Source: Candidatus Elulimicrobium sp.
GTDB lineage: Bacteria; Patescibacteriota; Minisyncoccia; Phycocordibacterales; UBA918
Direction: 5' to 3'
Length of the DNA: 46,622 nt
NCBI GenBank assembly: GCA_020720815.1
Contig: DYNY01000007.1
Span: 1-46,622, forward strand
Positions 24,064-32,122 of the stretch are shown in pieces. The position numbers and the translations under genes are program-made. The notes under the pieces are model-generated. The model did not search any database. It had not been told where the DNA came from and worked only from the letters and a program-made list of their open reading frames with translations. Every line of letters starts with the position of its first letter. Positions within the stretch are counted from its first letter, which is position 1.

Positions 24064-26097
24064 TTAAGCCCCTTCTGCAAAGTCTCCATTCTCGTCGAAA
24101 AAGTTACTGTCTTTATCTAAAAGAGCATCAAGTTGAGGATCAGCAAGATCCAACCCTTCGATGCTCTTTCTTTTTGCTACTACCCAATGTTTCTTTGGCC
24201 CGGCTGCCATGACATCGAACTCATAAACAAACATCTTGTTGCGATAGATAAGGCCTTCTTTTAGCATAGTAATAAACTTAGCTTGTCTATCTCGTTTCTT
24301 AGCGAAATCAAAAACACCTTCAAGTATCGGCTCTTGCTCCATAGCTTCGACTATATCGGCTACGTGTATCTTAGACTTATTAGGATCACTAACTGTTAAG
24401 ATAGTATCAAGGTATGTAGCAACTCTTCTCTTATCAGATATTTCTACAGTCTTCTCGTCTTCAACTGCTGTTTCTAACAGGTTAGCGCACTTAAGGGCTC
24501 CGACATAATCTCCGTTATCTAAGACAACAGAAACTTTTTCGTACCAATCAGCGTGTTCAGAAGGGGCTTGTAAATTAGACTTAGCATTGTCTACTCTAAA
24601 ATAGAAACGCCTTCTGGAATTAGGAATATTAAAAGTCATAGATTCTTTTTCATTCATGGGAGTTAGTACGTGGGCTATACGAGCAGCGTTAATTAAAGCC
24701 GTAGCTCCACGAGCTGAATACATATCTGGATCAGAGGTTTGGCTATTAGATAACGCTCCGCCTTTTGAGGTATGATGGACTAAACAAATAGCAACTCCAG
24801 TACGTCTTGCTATTGTTTGGAAACATTCTACTACCTTGTCTATCTCGTTATTGTTATTCTCGTTGCATTGATGGACTCTTACGAATGGATCTATTACCAT
24901 AAGAATAATATTGTTATCTCGGATAAACTCAATAGCCCCCTCGATTGCACCTTGATTTATCTCAACCCCGTCTTTATTTACTTTAGCAACTAAGAAGGGC
25001 TCGTCATTTGAACTGGAATAATGGACGTTGTCTAATTCTTTAAGGTCTATCTCATGGTGTATGCAAGCAGCTACAGCTCTTCGTTCTGTTTCTTCTCTAG
25101 GATCTTCGGTATTATATACCCATACCGCGCCTTTCTTTATTACTTCGTTGCCCGTTAGATTTCTACCCGTGCTAATAGCAATAGCGTCTAGTAAAGATAG
25201 AGTACTCTTTCCTATTCCGCCGGGAGCTATTAGAACTGATATAAACCCACCAACGAAACGATTCTTCATAACCCAATCTCTTTTAGGAATTGCTTTGGGG
25301 TCAATTAGACTAAGAGTATTAGATTTCATACCCATTGGTGTAAATGACGCTGCAACCTTAGCATCACTAGGTTTATACGATGCTACAGTTTTACAGATAT
25401 TGTCTAATTCTCTTTCGGATAAGGGCGGTTGAGTTCTTTCATTTAGTTTTTCTAGGGCTACTCTTATTTCGTCTTGGTTAAGACCTTTAGAGCGCATAGC
25501 GCCAGCAATAGACATAAACGTTGTATTACGTTGGCCCTCGATAACAGATTGCTTATCTTCTAGTACCGTTTTTTCTTTATACGATTTGTCTTCAATCTTT
25601 CGACGTAACCACGAGGGTAAAGTAACTACCTCGATAGGTGTATTTTCTGTTATAAAATATTCTTTGTTATCTAGTAAAGCCCCCGGAGCAACTACATATT
25701 TTCCTTTGGACTGAATATCTATTCCTCTATCGAGGACGCATGATTTCACAGCGCCTTTATAATATAGATGCAACCCCCCTGATGGTGTAGCAACTGTTAA
25801 TGTCGGGGCGTGTTTTTCATTTGCTTGTCCTACTATTTCAGCGAAGTTAGTATCGCCTTTAGCCCCGTTCTTTACGTCTATATCTATTACAGTAATATCA
25901 CTAGCTCCACAATATACACCCCAATTGTGCATAGGGTTAGCGGTTCCGTAGTCCTTTACTTTTTGCATCGTAGCTTTTTCGGCCCAATCTTGCCAGCCTG
26001 TAAGTGTAGGCACTTTCATATTAGGATTAACTGGGAAAACTTTGAATCCCTTTCCAGCCATGAACAAAGCACCTTCTAGCGGTGTTCTAAAACGCAT
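24064..26097 (-). CDS. Primase-polymerase/helicase fusion
   Basis: A 677-residue replication enzyme. Residues 1-165 are an archaeo-eukaryotic primase (Prim-Pol) domain: catalytic D72-x-D74 in VIDIDV and H110 in GGLHLYY. Residues 190-240 resemble the PriCT helical domain. Residues 275-470 are a RecA-fold helicase of RepA/AAA_25 type, with Walker A APGGIGKST (291-299), Walker B ILMVID (398-403) and the HH pair 441-442. The C-terminus resembles a winged helix. It makes primers and unwinds DNA for the phage polymerase. It is encoded opposite to all neighbouring replication genes, with the HTH gene 29 bases upstream. Confidence 0.88.
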   Translation of the reverse strand: MRFRTPLEGALFMAGKGFKVFPVNPNMKVPTLTGWQDWAEKATMQKVKDYGTANPMHNWGVYCGASDITVIDIDVKNGAKGDTNFAEIVGQANEKHAPTLTVATPSGGLHLYYKGAVKSCVLDRGIDIQSKGKYVVAPGALLDNKEYFITENTPIEVVTLPSWLRRKIEDKSYKEKTVLEDKQSVIEGQRNTTFMSIAGAMRSKGLNQDEIRVALEKLNERTQPPLSERELDNICKTVASYKPSDAKVAASFTPMGMKSNTLSLIDPKAIPKRDWVMKNRFVGGFISVLIAPGGIGKSTLSLLDAIAISTGRNLTGNEVIKKGAVWVYNTEDPREETERRAVAACIHHEIDLKELDNVHYSSSNDEPFLVAKVNKDGVEINQGAIEGAIEFIRDNNIILMVIDPFVRVHQCNENNNNEIDKVVECFQTIARRTGVAICLVHHTSKGGALSNSQTSDPDMYSARGATALINAARIAHVLTPMNEKESMTFNIPNSRRRFYFRVDNAKSNLQAPSEHADWYEKVSVVLDNGDYVGALKCANLLETAVEDEKTVEISDKRRVATYLDTILTVSDPNKSKIHVADIVEAMEQEPILEGVFDFAKKRDRQAKFITMLKEGLIYRNKMFVYEFDVMAAGPKKHWVVAKRKSIEGLDLADPQLDALLDKDSNFFDENGDFAEGA

Positions 26098-26126
26098 AGA
26101 CTCCCCCCCCCTTCCTTAATAACTAT

Positions 26127-26393
26127 TTATTTTCTATTTCTTTGTGTTGGCGCTTTGGGTAAAGGTTTACCGAAAAATGCAGGATGAGAAGAGGTATGGT
26201 TTAACATCCATTCTTTCCAAGGAATATCTAGCCCTAAATCACGACAGCAAGACTCTAAAACTCTAGCCCTCTGCGACGATATACCTACTTTGCGATGAAT
26301 GATTTGAGACAGTGTAGGCATAGCCATTCCTGCCTGAATAGCTAATCTCTTGATGTCTCCATGTTTCCAAAATTCAGATTTCTCTTTTAACAT
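26127..26393 (-). CDS. HTH transcriptional regulator (Cro/CI-like)
   Basis: An 88-residue protein. Residues 13-50 form a Cro/CI-type helix-turn-helix: GDIKRLAIQAGMAMPTLSQI is helices 2 and 3, followed by HRKVGISSQRARVLES. The C-terminal 25 residues are basic and Pro-rich with no dimerisation or cleavage domain, so it resembles a Cro-like repressor rather than a LexA-type CI. AGGGAGGG precedes the ATG. Its promoter contains the GTAAACTTTG motif also found in the control region, suggesting autoregulation and control of the rightward early block. Confidence 0.82.
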   Translation of the reverse strand: MLKEKSEFWKHGDIKRLAIQAGMAMPTLSQIIHRKVGISSQRARVLESCCRDLGLDIPWKEWMLNHTSSHPAFFGKPLPKAPTQRNRK

Positions 26394-26429
26394 TTTGATC
26401 CCTCCCTTAAAAATAAATGTAACCCGTAA

Positions 26430-26458
26430 ACATTAACGCCGTTTGTAAACTTTGTAAA
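26430..26458 (-). promoter_or_regulatory. Promoter and operator of the HTH/primase unit
   Basis: On the minus strand TTTACA (26453-26458) and TAATGT (26430-26435) are separated by 17 bases. The interval contains GTAAAC twice on the plus strand (26425-26430 and 26445-26450) and TAAACTTTGTAAA at 26446-26458. The last is identical, inverted, to 18524-18536. A repressor bound here would block both this promoter and possibly the opposing one 60 bases away. Confidence 0.5.
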
Positions 26459-26514
26459 GCTAAATGCGACACAGCCTCGTATAGAAAACACTAAAAAATA
26501 ATAAAAAGATTTAG

Positions 26515-26543
26515 TTGACAGCTAAATGTTTCTGAAATATTAT
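26515..26543 (+). promoter_or_regulatory. Strong sigma70 promoter for the replication genes
   Basis: TTGACA (26515-26520), a 17-base spacer, and TATTAT (26538-26543) make a near-consensus promoter. Transcription would start near 26550, giving a leader of about 40 bases to the TTG start of the SNF2-type gene. It faces away from the HTH gene promoter, so the two share one divergent intergenic stretch. Confidence 0.8.
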
Positions 26544-26587
26544 TCAAGTAAGATAAAAAATTAAAAAGATAAAAAGGATTAACAAAC

Positions 26588-28138
26588 TTGAAGATGTACT
26601 ATAAGAGCGGACTTTTTTTCGTAGATTCCGCGGACTTCACATACTTTATTACAATGAAGAGATCAGGTTTCACTTGGTTTAAAAAACAAAAAATATGGGC
26701 TACACCTTTCGCCTCAGTTGCCAAGAAAATGTTTAAGCATTGTCAACTTGATGAAAGCGTTTGTCTAGCTTTAGATAAAATCAAAGATGTAGTAGCTATG
26801 TCCCACGACTTAGGCACTAACGATGTTGAGGTTAATGGTCTATATCCGTTTCAAGTTGCTGGCGTAAGATACATTAAAGACAGGCTAGAAACTATTGGCT
26901 CTGTCCTAATAGCCGATGAGATGGGGCTAGGAAAGACGATAGAGGCTATAGAGTTTGTTAATGTATCCGAAGTAGAGCTTAAGAAGATACTAATAGTATG
27001 CCCAGCATCCCTAAAAGATAATTGGCGTAATGAATGGAAAAAGTTTTGTCGTAAAGACGTTAAGCCAGTTATTATTAATTACGAAAGATTAGTTTCACAG
27101 CATGAAATGAGAGCTAAGGTTTGGGATCTTATTATTTGTGATGAGATCCACTATATAAAGAACTCTCAAGCTAAAAGAACTCAGGCGATAGTTGGTTTTA
27201 GAAGTGATAAGGGTATTCAGTCTAAATATAAAATTGGTATCACCGGAACCCCTATTCCTAATAGGCCAGTTGAGCTCTTTGCCCCCTTGAAATGGTTATT
27301 ACCTTATGGCTTTAGCGATAAGATGGCCTTTGCTAGAAGATTTTGCGACTTGTTTCACGATGGTATCGGGTACAATACAAAGGGCGCTAGTAACCTTGAT
27401 GAATTACAAGATAGACTTAGATCAACTATTATGTTAAGGCGACGTAAAATAGAAGTGTTGCCACAATTACCCTCTAAGACTAGGCAGATAATAGAGATAG
27501 AGCCAACAGATAGAATGAAAGAGTTGCTACAACTAGAGCAAAGACTTATCGGCTTTACACCTAAAGATACAATATCTGATCTTCAGTTCCGAGAAGTAGT
27601 ACAAAAGTTTTATGTGGGCTCTGGGCCAAGTTTTGAGAACTACAGTAAGACTAGAAGCTTACTGGCGGAGTTAAAGATCCCTTTAGTAATAGAACATATC
27701 GAAGACCTTATGGAAGAGGAAGACAAGCTGTTAGTTTTTGGACACCATCAAAAAATGATAGACGCTGTACAAGAGAGGTTCAGCTTACAAGGCGTAAAAC
27801 TAACAGGTAAAACCGCCCTAAAGAATCGTCAAAAGATAGTTGATGATTTCCAAACAAATAGGAAAACTAGAGTCTTTGTTGGAAACATAAAAGCAGCAGG
27901 CGTCGGATACACACTAACTGCCGCACACAACGTGGTTTTTGCTGAGTGCGACTTTGTTCCGGGTAACATGACCCAAGCAGAGGACAGAGTATGCCGTATA
28001 GGGCAGACCGAAAAAGTGTTGATCCAGTACCTAGTAGTATCCGGATCGCTTGATGCTTTAATGTGTAAGAACATGGTTAAGAAACAAAAGATACTTGACC
28101 AAGCTTTAGATTGTAAATGGGATTTCTTAGAAAACTAA
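26588..28138 (+). CDS. SNF2-type DNA-dependent ATPase/helicase
   Basis: A 516-residue superfamily 2 motor. Visible motifs are YPFQVAGVRYI (86-96), Walker A DEMGLGKT (110-117), DEIH (185-188), GITGTPIPN (217-225), an IMLRRRK segment (281-287), and in the second RecA domain AAGVGYTLT (436-444) and QAEDRVCRIGQ (463-473). An N-terminal stretch of about 80 residues, with WFKKQKIWATPF, recalls SMARCAL1-like proteins. Such phage enzymes probably remodel forks or anneal strands. The start is TTG at 26588, placed 9 bases after AAAGGA; the ATG two codons later is too far from that site. Confidence 0.88.
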   Translation: MKMYYKSGLFFVDSADFTYFITMKRSGFTWFKKQKIWATPFASVAKKMFKHCQLDESVCLALDKIKDVVAMSHDLGTNDVEVNGLYPFQVAGVRYIKDRLETIGSVLIADEMGLGKTIEAIEFVNVSEVELKKILIVCPASLKDNWRNEWKKFCRKDVKPVIINYERLVSQHEMRAKVWDLIICDEIHYIKNSQAKRTQAIVGFRSDKGIQSKYKIGITGTPIPNRPVELFAPLKWLLPYGFSDKMAFARRFCDLFHDGIGYNTKGASNLDELQDRLRSTIMLRRRKIEVLPQLPSKTRQIIEIEPTDRMKELLQLEQRLIGFTPKDTISDLQFREVVQKFYVGSGPSFENYSKTRSLLAELKIPLVIEHIEDLMEEEDKLLVFGHHQKMIDAVQERFSLQGVKLTGKTALKNRQKIVDDFQTNRKTRVFVGNIKAAGVGYTLTAAHNVVFAECDFVPGNMTQAEDRVCRIGQTEKVLIQYLVVSGSLDALMCKNMVKKQKILDQALDCKWDFLEN

Positions 28139-28151
28139 AAGGAGGTGGATT

Positions 28152-28487
28152 TTGAGAGTGCACGTTAGAAACAAAAGCGGGATAATGGATGCGAAGAAAA
28201 GCTATTCCGATTTTTCTAGTTTCGCCGGGTCTTTAGGCTGCTACAACCTAAAATTCAGAGGCGCAAACCGCAGAACATTCTTTGTTTTAGAAGAGCATGA
28301 AACTAAAACTAGTTTTTACAAAGGCCGTAGTTGGTTTTGTAATAAGAAACTTAACGACGAGGGCGCTTGGTATTACGTAGTAGATTTAATTGATTTCGAA
28401 GTAGAGAAGATCTGGCCTAAGAAAGATGAATGGCTTGATTTTAACGCTAACGAAATAGAAACCTGGGAAGACCAAAGAGCAAATTAA
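28152..28487 (+). CDS. Unknown protein (111 aa)
   Basis: A 111-residue basic protein with a TTG start behind AAAGGAGGTGG, one of the best ribosome sites here, which decides the start. It has aromatic beta-rich segments (RRTFFVLEEHETKTSFYKG, GAWYYVVDLIDFEVEKIW). No family recognised. It lies between the SNF2-type gene and the Cys-rich gene, all on one transcript. Confidence 0.72.
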   Translation: MRVHVRNKSGIMDAKKSYSDFSSFAGSLGCYNLKFRGANRRTFFVLEEHETKTSFYKGRSWFCNKKLNDEGAWYYVVDLIDFEVEKIWPKKDEWLDFNANEIETWEDQRAN

Positions 28488-28503
28488 AAAGGAGGGGGCT
28501 AAA

Positions 28504-28731
28504 TTGAAAGTAGAAGAGAATCTCGAAAAGATTGATCCATGGAAACACCGTTCTAAAGGAATGTGCTGCGCTACCTGTATGTGGTGTATAGTAAAGGTTT
28601 CTGAGGAAATGACTACCGCTACTCGTACATTAGCAAGATGTAGAAAACACGCTCCGACTATGACTGGGTACCCTGCGGTATTCCTAACAGATTGGTGCGG
28701 CGATCATAAACTAGACGAAAATAAAATATAA
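28504..28731 (+). CDS. Cys-rich small phage protein, probably zinc-binding (75 aa)
   Basis: A 75-residue protein with TTG start after AAAAGGAGGGGG. It has CCATCMWC (C19, C20, C23, C26), ARCRKHAPT and GYPAVFLTDWCGDHK near the end. The pattern of a Cys cluster followed by RCR-x-AP and GYP...DWCG-x-[HF] is common to a family of tiny phage proteins and looks like a zinc finger. Function unknown; possibly nucleic-acid binding. Confidence 0.75.
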   Translation: MKVEENLEKIDPWKHRSKGMCCATCMWCIVKVSEEMTTATRTLARCRKHAPTMTGYPAVFLTDWCGDHKLDENKI

Positions 28732-28743
28732 AGGAGAAAAACA

Positions 28744-29373
28744 ATGATTGAAGAAATTTTAGAAAGACAAGCGGTTGCTTTAGAAAACATCGCTGCTACA
28801 TTAGCGGCTTTAACCGCACAAAAATCTGGATGCACTGCCGAAGAAAGACAAATACCGGTATCTTCGCCAGTAGCCTCTGTAGTAGACGTAGAAAGAGAAA
28901 CAGTTATGAACACACTAACAGCTATGAGTGTTAAGTTCGATAAGAAACAATCTACAAAGTACCTTCAAGGATTACTTGAAAGAAAGTTGCAGAATACTGA
29001 GAAAGGCGCTGTCGTAGTAGAAGCTCCTCCAGCAGCCCCAGTTGCTCCTGCTAAGAAAGAAGTATCTCAAGAGGCTACGGTTAAGGTGTTACAAGATGTA
29101 GTAAACTTTCCAGAAGGATTTAAAACTGTGGAGGCAGCTAACGTTGAAGAAACAGGCATGGTGTTTGAAGAAGAGCCAGCAGTCGAATCAGCCCCTTTAT
29201 TTACTATTGCAGACCTTAAAATCGCAGGCTCGAACTTCATCAAGATCTATGGGCAACAACTAGCTAACCAGATTTCTTCGAAATACGGTCCAAAGCTTTC
29301 AGTTTTAGCCCCAGAGCAAATTGATGCTTTGGTAAAAGATTTACAAGCTTATGCTAAGAAGAACCCTAGATGA
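28744..29373 (+). CDS. Unknown protein upstream of recombination genes (209 aa)
   Basis: A 209-residue protein. Residues 1-30 form a helix (IEEILERQAVALENIAATLA). Residues 55-85 (TVMNTLTAMSVKFDKKQSTK) look like a HeH/LEM or SAP-like helix-extended-loop-helix motif, used for DNA contact. An acidic, Ala/Pro-rich linker leads to a C-terminal helical domain (FTIADLKIAGSNFIKIYGQQ). Such proteins often lie before DUF2800 and DUF2815 genes. It is coupled to the nuclease by an ATGA overlap. Confidence 0.7.
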   Translation: MIEEILERQAVALENIAATLAALTAQKSGCTAEERQIPVSSPVASVVDVERETVMNTLTAMSVKFDKKQSTKYLQGLLERKLQNTEKGAVVVEAPPAAPVAPAKKEVSQEATVKVLQDVVNFPEGFKTVEAANVEETGMVFEEEPAVESAPLFTIADLKIAGSNFIKIYGQQLANQISSKYGPKLSVLAPEQIDALVKDLQAYAKKNPR

Positions 29374-30605
29374 AAGAAATAATAAAAGACAAAACCCACT
29401 CTCGTTACGCCCCATCAGCGGCGCACCGTTGGATGGCTTGTCCGGGTTCAGTTACTTTATGCGAATCCCAACCCAAAAAGAAATCGGTCTACGCCGAAGA
29501 GGGGACAGCAGCGCATCAATTAGCCGAGCTATGTATTAAAAACAACGTACATCCTTCTTATTATCTTAATAAGGGCATCCTTATCCCAGATAGTATTAAC
29601 AAGTACGTTGTGGATCAGGATATGGTTGATGCTGTTGAAATGTACGTTGAGACAGTTTTAGTAGACCAAGAGATTGATGATTTTTGCGGGGTTGAAGAGC
29701 CTTTCAATCTTTCTTGGTTACACGAGGGGATGTACGGCAGCAACGACTTTTATAGATTTAAGCATGAGACTAAAAAGCTAACGGTTTACGATTATAAACA
29801 CGGTAAAGGCGTAATAGTTGAAGCAGAGTGGAACCCTCAGCTTATGCTATATGCTGTCGGAGCTATTAAAAACATAGCTGATAGACTTAAAACTCCTCTT
29901 TTTGACAGTGTAGTTGAAGATGTTGAAATAGTAATAGTTCAACCTAGGGGGCTTCATTCCGATACACCTGTAAGAAGATGGACGATTAAGGCTATAGACC
30001 TAATGTTCTGGGCGGTAAATGTTGCTAGACCTTGTGCTATTGCTACAGATACCCAAAAAGATAAGTTCATTCCGGGAGATCACTGCCATTTCTGCAACGC
30101 TAAAGCAGTATGTACTGCTATTTATAAAAGAGCGGCTGAAGTTGCTTGTGTATCTTTCGAAGATAAGACCATGAACTTTCCGGATGTTGCACTCCTTAAC
30201 CCAAAGGATGTCTCCAAAGTATTACAGATCGCTCCAGCTTTTTCTGAATGGATAGACGCTGTAAAAGCGTCAGCGCTAGAACAACTTGTCCAAGGTAAAG
30301 AAGTACCCGGATACAAGTTAGTTAAGAAAAGAGCTGATAGAAAGTGGATCTCCGAAGAGGCTGTTGAAGAAACGGTAGGTAGTCAATGTTTAGGGGTTGA
30401 TCTTTTTGAAACTAAGCTTTTGTCTGTTGCTAAGATGGAAAAAGCTTTGAAAGAAAAAGGATTTAAAGCAGCCACCCTAGTGGGCCTATGGGAAAAACCA
30501 GATAACGGTTTTACAATAGCCCCAGAATCAGACAAACGAGAGCAAGTGTCCCCGCCAGCGCTAGCTTTTGACGTAGTAGAAGCGGATTTCTTTGCGGAAA
30601 ATTAA
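29370..30605 (+). CDS. DUF2800 Fe-S PD-(D/E)XK nuclease
   Basis: A 411-residue DUF2800 protein, a relative of RecB/Cas4-type nucleases. The start is typical: YAPSAAHRWMACPGSVTLCE, then EEGTAAHQLAELCI. Catalytic residues are D126 (GSNDFYR), D141 and K143 (VYDYKHGKG), with Q157 in NPQLMLYA. C24 together with the CHFCNAKAVC cluster near residue 230 could hold a 4Fe-4S cluster, as in AddB and Cas4. With the DUF2815 protein downstream it forms the usual phage recombination pair. Confidence 0.88.
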   Translation: MKEIIKDKTHSRYAPSAAHRWMACPGSVTLCESQPKKKSVYAEEGTAAHQLAELCIKNNVHPSYYLNKGILIPDSINKYVVDQDMVDAVEMYVETVLVDQEIDDFCGVEEPFNLSWLHEGMYGSNDFYRFKHETKKLTVYDYKHGKGVIVEAEWNPQLMLYAVGAIKNIADRLKTPLFDSVVEDVEIVIVQPRGLHSDTPVRRWTIKAIDLMFWAVNVARPCAIATDTQKDKFIPGDHCHFCNAKAVCTAIYKRAAEVACVSFEDKTMNFPDVALLNPKDVSKVLQIAPAFSEWIDAVKASALEQLVQGKEVPGYKLVKKRADRKWISEEAVEETVGSQCLGVDLFETKLLSVAKMEKALKEKGFKAATLVGLWEKPDNGFTIAPESDKREQVSPPALAFDVVEADFFAEN

Positions 30606-30628
30606 CAATTAAAAAGGAGAAAAAGACC

Positions 30629-31192
30629 ATGAGTAGAACAATTCAAACACCAAAATTTAGAGTAAGTTACCCTTACCTAGCAGAGCCAAGCGAGCCAATG
30701 CAAGCCGACGGAGACCCAAAGTATTCCGTGGTTATGTTGTTCGATAAAAAGACAACTAACTTAACTGAGTTAAATAAACTAATTAACGAAGCGATAGCTG
30801 ACAAATGGCCTGATCCAAAGAAAAGACCAGCACCTCTTAGACACCCTCTCCGTGATGGGGATATCGAGAAACAAGATAAAGACGGATACGCAGGTTGTTA
30901 TTTTATGGCAGCATCTCAGTCAGCTAAAAGAACTAACGGTATTCCTTGTTTTGATTCTCAAAAAGCGGGTATGTCTAAAGAGCAAATCAAATTTGAAATT
31001 TATCCCGGTTGCTTTTGTAGGGCTATAGTTCATGCTTACGCTTACGACGTAAGAGGCAATAAGGGCGTAGCTATTGGGTTAGACGGAGTACAAAAAATGT
31101 ACGATGGCGATAGCTTAACAGGAAGAGTAAACGTTGAAGAGGCTTTTGACGTAGTCGAAGACGATACTGTGGATTTTAACTTTAACAAATAA
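30629..31192 (+). CDS. DUF2815 single-stranded DNA-binding protein
   Basis: A 187-residue protein of the DUF2815 family: it opens TPKFRVSYPYLAEPSEPMQA and has YSVVMLFDKKTT, then PLRDGD, GYAGCYFMAASQ, a YPGCFCRAIVHAYAYD strand block and KGVAIGLDGVQKM. The family has an OB-like fold and acts as a phage ssDNA-binding protein. The C-terminus is acidic (FDVVEDDTVDF), as in SSB proteins that recruit partners. A strong ribosome site (AAAAGGAGAAAAAG) precedes it, and a hairpin follows its stop. Confidence 0.88.
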   Translation: MSRTIQTPKFRVSYPYLAEPSEPMQADGDPKYSVVMLFDKKTTNLTELNKLINEAIADKWPDPKKRPAPLRHPLRDGDIEKQDKDGYAGCYFMAASQSAKRTNGIPCFDSQKAGMSKEQIKFEIYPGCFCRAIVHAYAYDVRGNKGVAIGLDGVQKMYDGDSLTGRVNVEEAFDVVEDDTVDFNFNK

Positions 31193-31198
31193 ACAATC

Positions 31199-31227
31199 GT
31201 ATCGGGGGGCTTACGCCCCTTCGATAC
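31199..31227 (+). promoter_or_regulatory. GC-rich hairpin after the ssDNA-binding protein gene
   Basis: GTATCG and GGGGC pair with GCCCC and CGATAC around a TTAC loop, with an unpaired base or two between the stems. The following sequence is only TTTAAGG, so termination would be partial. It probably reduces transcription into the membrane-protein and polymerase genes relative to the abundant ssDNA-binding protein, or protects that mRNA's 3' end. Confidence 0.55.
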
Positions 31228-31244
31228 TTTAAGGGAGGTGGACT

Positions 31245-31745
31245 GTGTTTATTATATCATCAATTATCCTAATAACGTTACTTTGTTTTTCGGTATGGGA
31301 AGTTTTTTATTTTAGAGGACAGAAAAATTACTACGACAATATGCGTAAGAAGTACGCTGAAAGACAACTAGACCTAGTAACAGGCGAAGCTGAGTTAGCT
31401 AATGCCCTAGAGAAGAAACAAAGAGTTATCCGTATGCTAGAGCAAAGATTTAAAGACGCAGCAGAAAAGCATTTAGTATACAAAAAGATAAGCGGGCTTA
31501 CAGAAGCTTTTATCTCAAGACTTATATCCGGAGAAAGATTTGTAAGACTATCCGATGTAAAGAATTATCTTGAAAAAACTAAGAAGGGATTTGTTCTTAG
31601 TATAGACGACCTTCCTTATTTTTCAAAAGATGATTTAGAACATAAAGCCATTTTAGATAAGTATTTTCCTCATCACGATTTCACCTTGTCGGACTTACAG
31701 AAAGAGTACGATCAAGACGTAGAAGACGGCGACGAGGAGGAATAA
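31245..31745 (+). CDS. Membrane-anchored coiled-coil protein (166 aa)
   Basis: A 166-residue protein with GTG start behind AAGGGAGGTGG. Residues 1-24 are a membrane anchor (FIISSIILITLLCFSVWEVF). A long charged coiled coil follows (about 28-85), then a soluble acidic domain ending DVEDGDEEE. It probably faces the cytoplasm from the inner membrane. No family recognised. Confidence 0.7.
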   Translation: MFIISSIILITLLCFSVWEVFYFRGQKNYYDNMRKKYAERQLDLVTGEAELANALEKKQRVIRMLEQRFKDAAEKHLVYKKISGLTEAFISRLISGERFVRLSDVKNYLEKTKKGFVLSIDDLPYFSKDDLEHKAILDKYFPHHDFTLSDLQKEYDQDVEDGDEEE

Positions 31746-31746
31746 T

Positions 31747-31830
31747 ATGCAATACCTTTGGTTAGGTTTAGCAATCTTAGCCGTTTTAATAATTGTAGGT
31801 ACACAAGACGGAGATAGGTGGGGGTTATGA
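31747..31830 (+). CDS. Tiny membrane peptide (27 aa)
   Basis: ATG at 31747 follows GACGAGGAGGAATAAT, an excellent ribosome site. The 27-residue product is nearly all hydrophobic (MQYLWLGLAILAVLIIVGTQ) with a short charged tail. Its stop overlaps the next ATG. The short length makes it uncertain, but coupling and ribosome site favour translation. Confidence 0.5.
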   Translation: MQYLWLGLAILAVLIIVGTQDGDRWGL

Positions 31831-32000
31831 CAATTTTATTACTAATAGCAATAGTGATCTGTACGGCGATAGGTTTTGTAGGCGGGATGGTTGTATGCAA
31901 CTACTTTAAATGGAAGAGCATCAACGGCGTTCTAGCCGAGATGGATAGAATGGGAAAGATACTGAAAAAAGCAAATAAAAGGATGGTGAAAAAACCGTGA
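31827..32000 (+). CDS. Small membrane protein with basic tail (57 aa)
   Basis: ATG at 31827 overlaps the previous stop; a GTG at 31818 is an alternative. Residues 1-27 cross the membrane (MTILLLIAIVICTAIGFVGG), the rest is a basic helix ending VKKP. The topology is likely periplasmic N-terminus with cytoplasmic tail. Function unknown. It precedes a 41-residue gene by overlap. Confidence 0.6.
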   Translation: MTILLLIAIVICTAIGFVGGMVVCNYFKWKSINGVLAEMDRMGKILKKANKRMVKKP

Positions 32001-32122
32001 ATAAAAAAGACATAGTTTTAAATAATTTAGACCTTGTTGCAAAAGCCATAAGAAACCCCGGGCCGTATGGATGCTATATTAAATCAGACGACAAAGGGAT
32101 CTATATCGAGGTCGAGAAATGA
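31997..32122 (+). CDS. Tiny protein coupled to DNA polymerase (41 aa)
   Basis: GTG start at 31997 overlaps the previous stop, and the TGA overlaps the polymerase ATG. The 41-residue product is soluble (VLNNLDLVAKAIRNPGPYGC, then a short acidic strand pair). The chain of overlaps supports it as a real gene that couples polymerase translation. No family recognised. Confidence 0.5.
   Translation: MNKKDIVLNNLDLVAKAIRNPGPYGCYIKSDDKGIYIEVEK

Noticed and set aside
26127-26393. Lysogeny module
   Set aside because: Only a Cro-like regulator is present. No integrase, excisionase or attachment-site-like repeat was seen, so integration is not supported.
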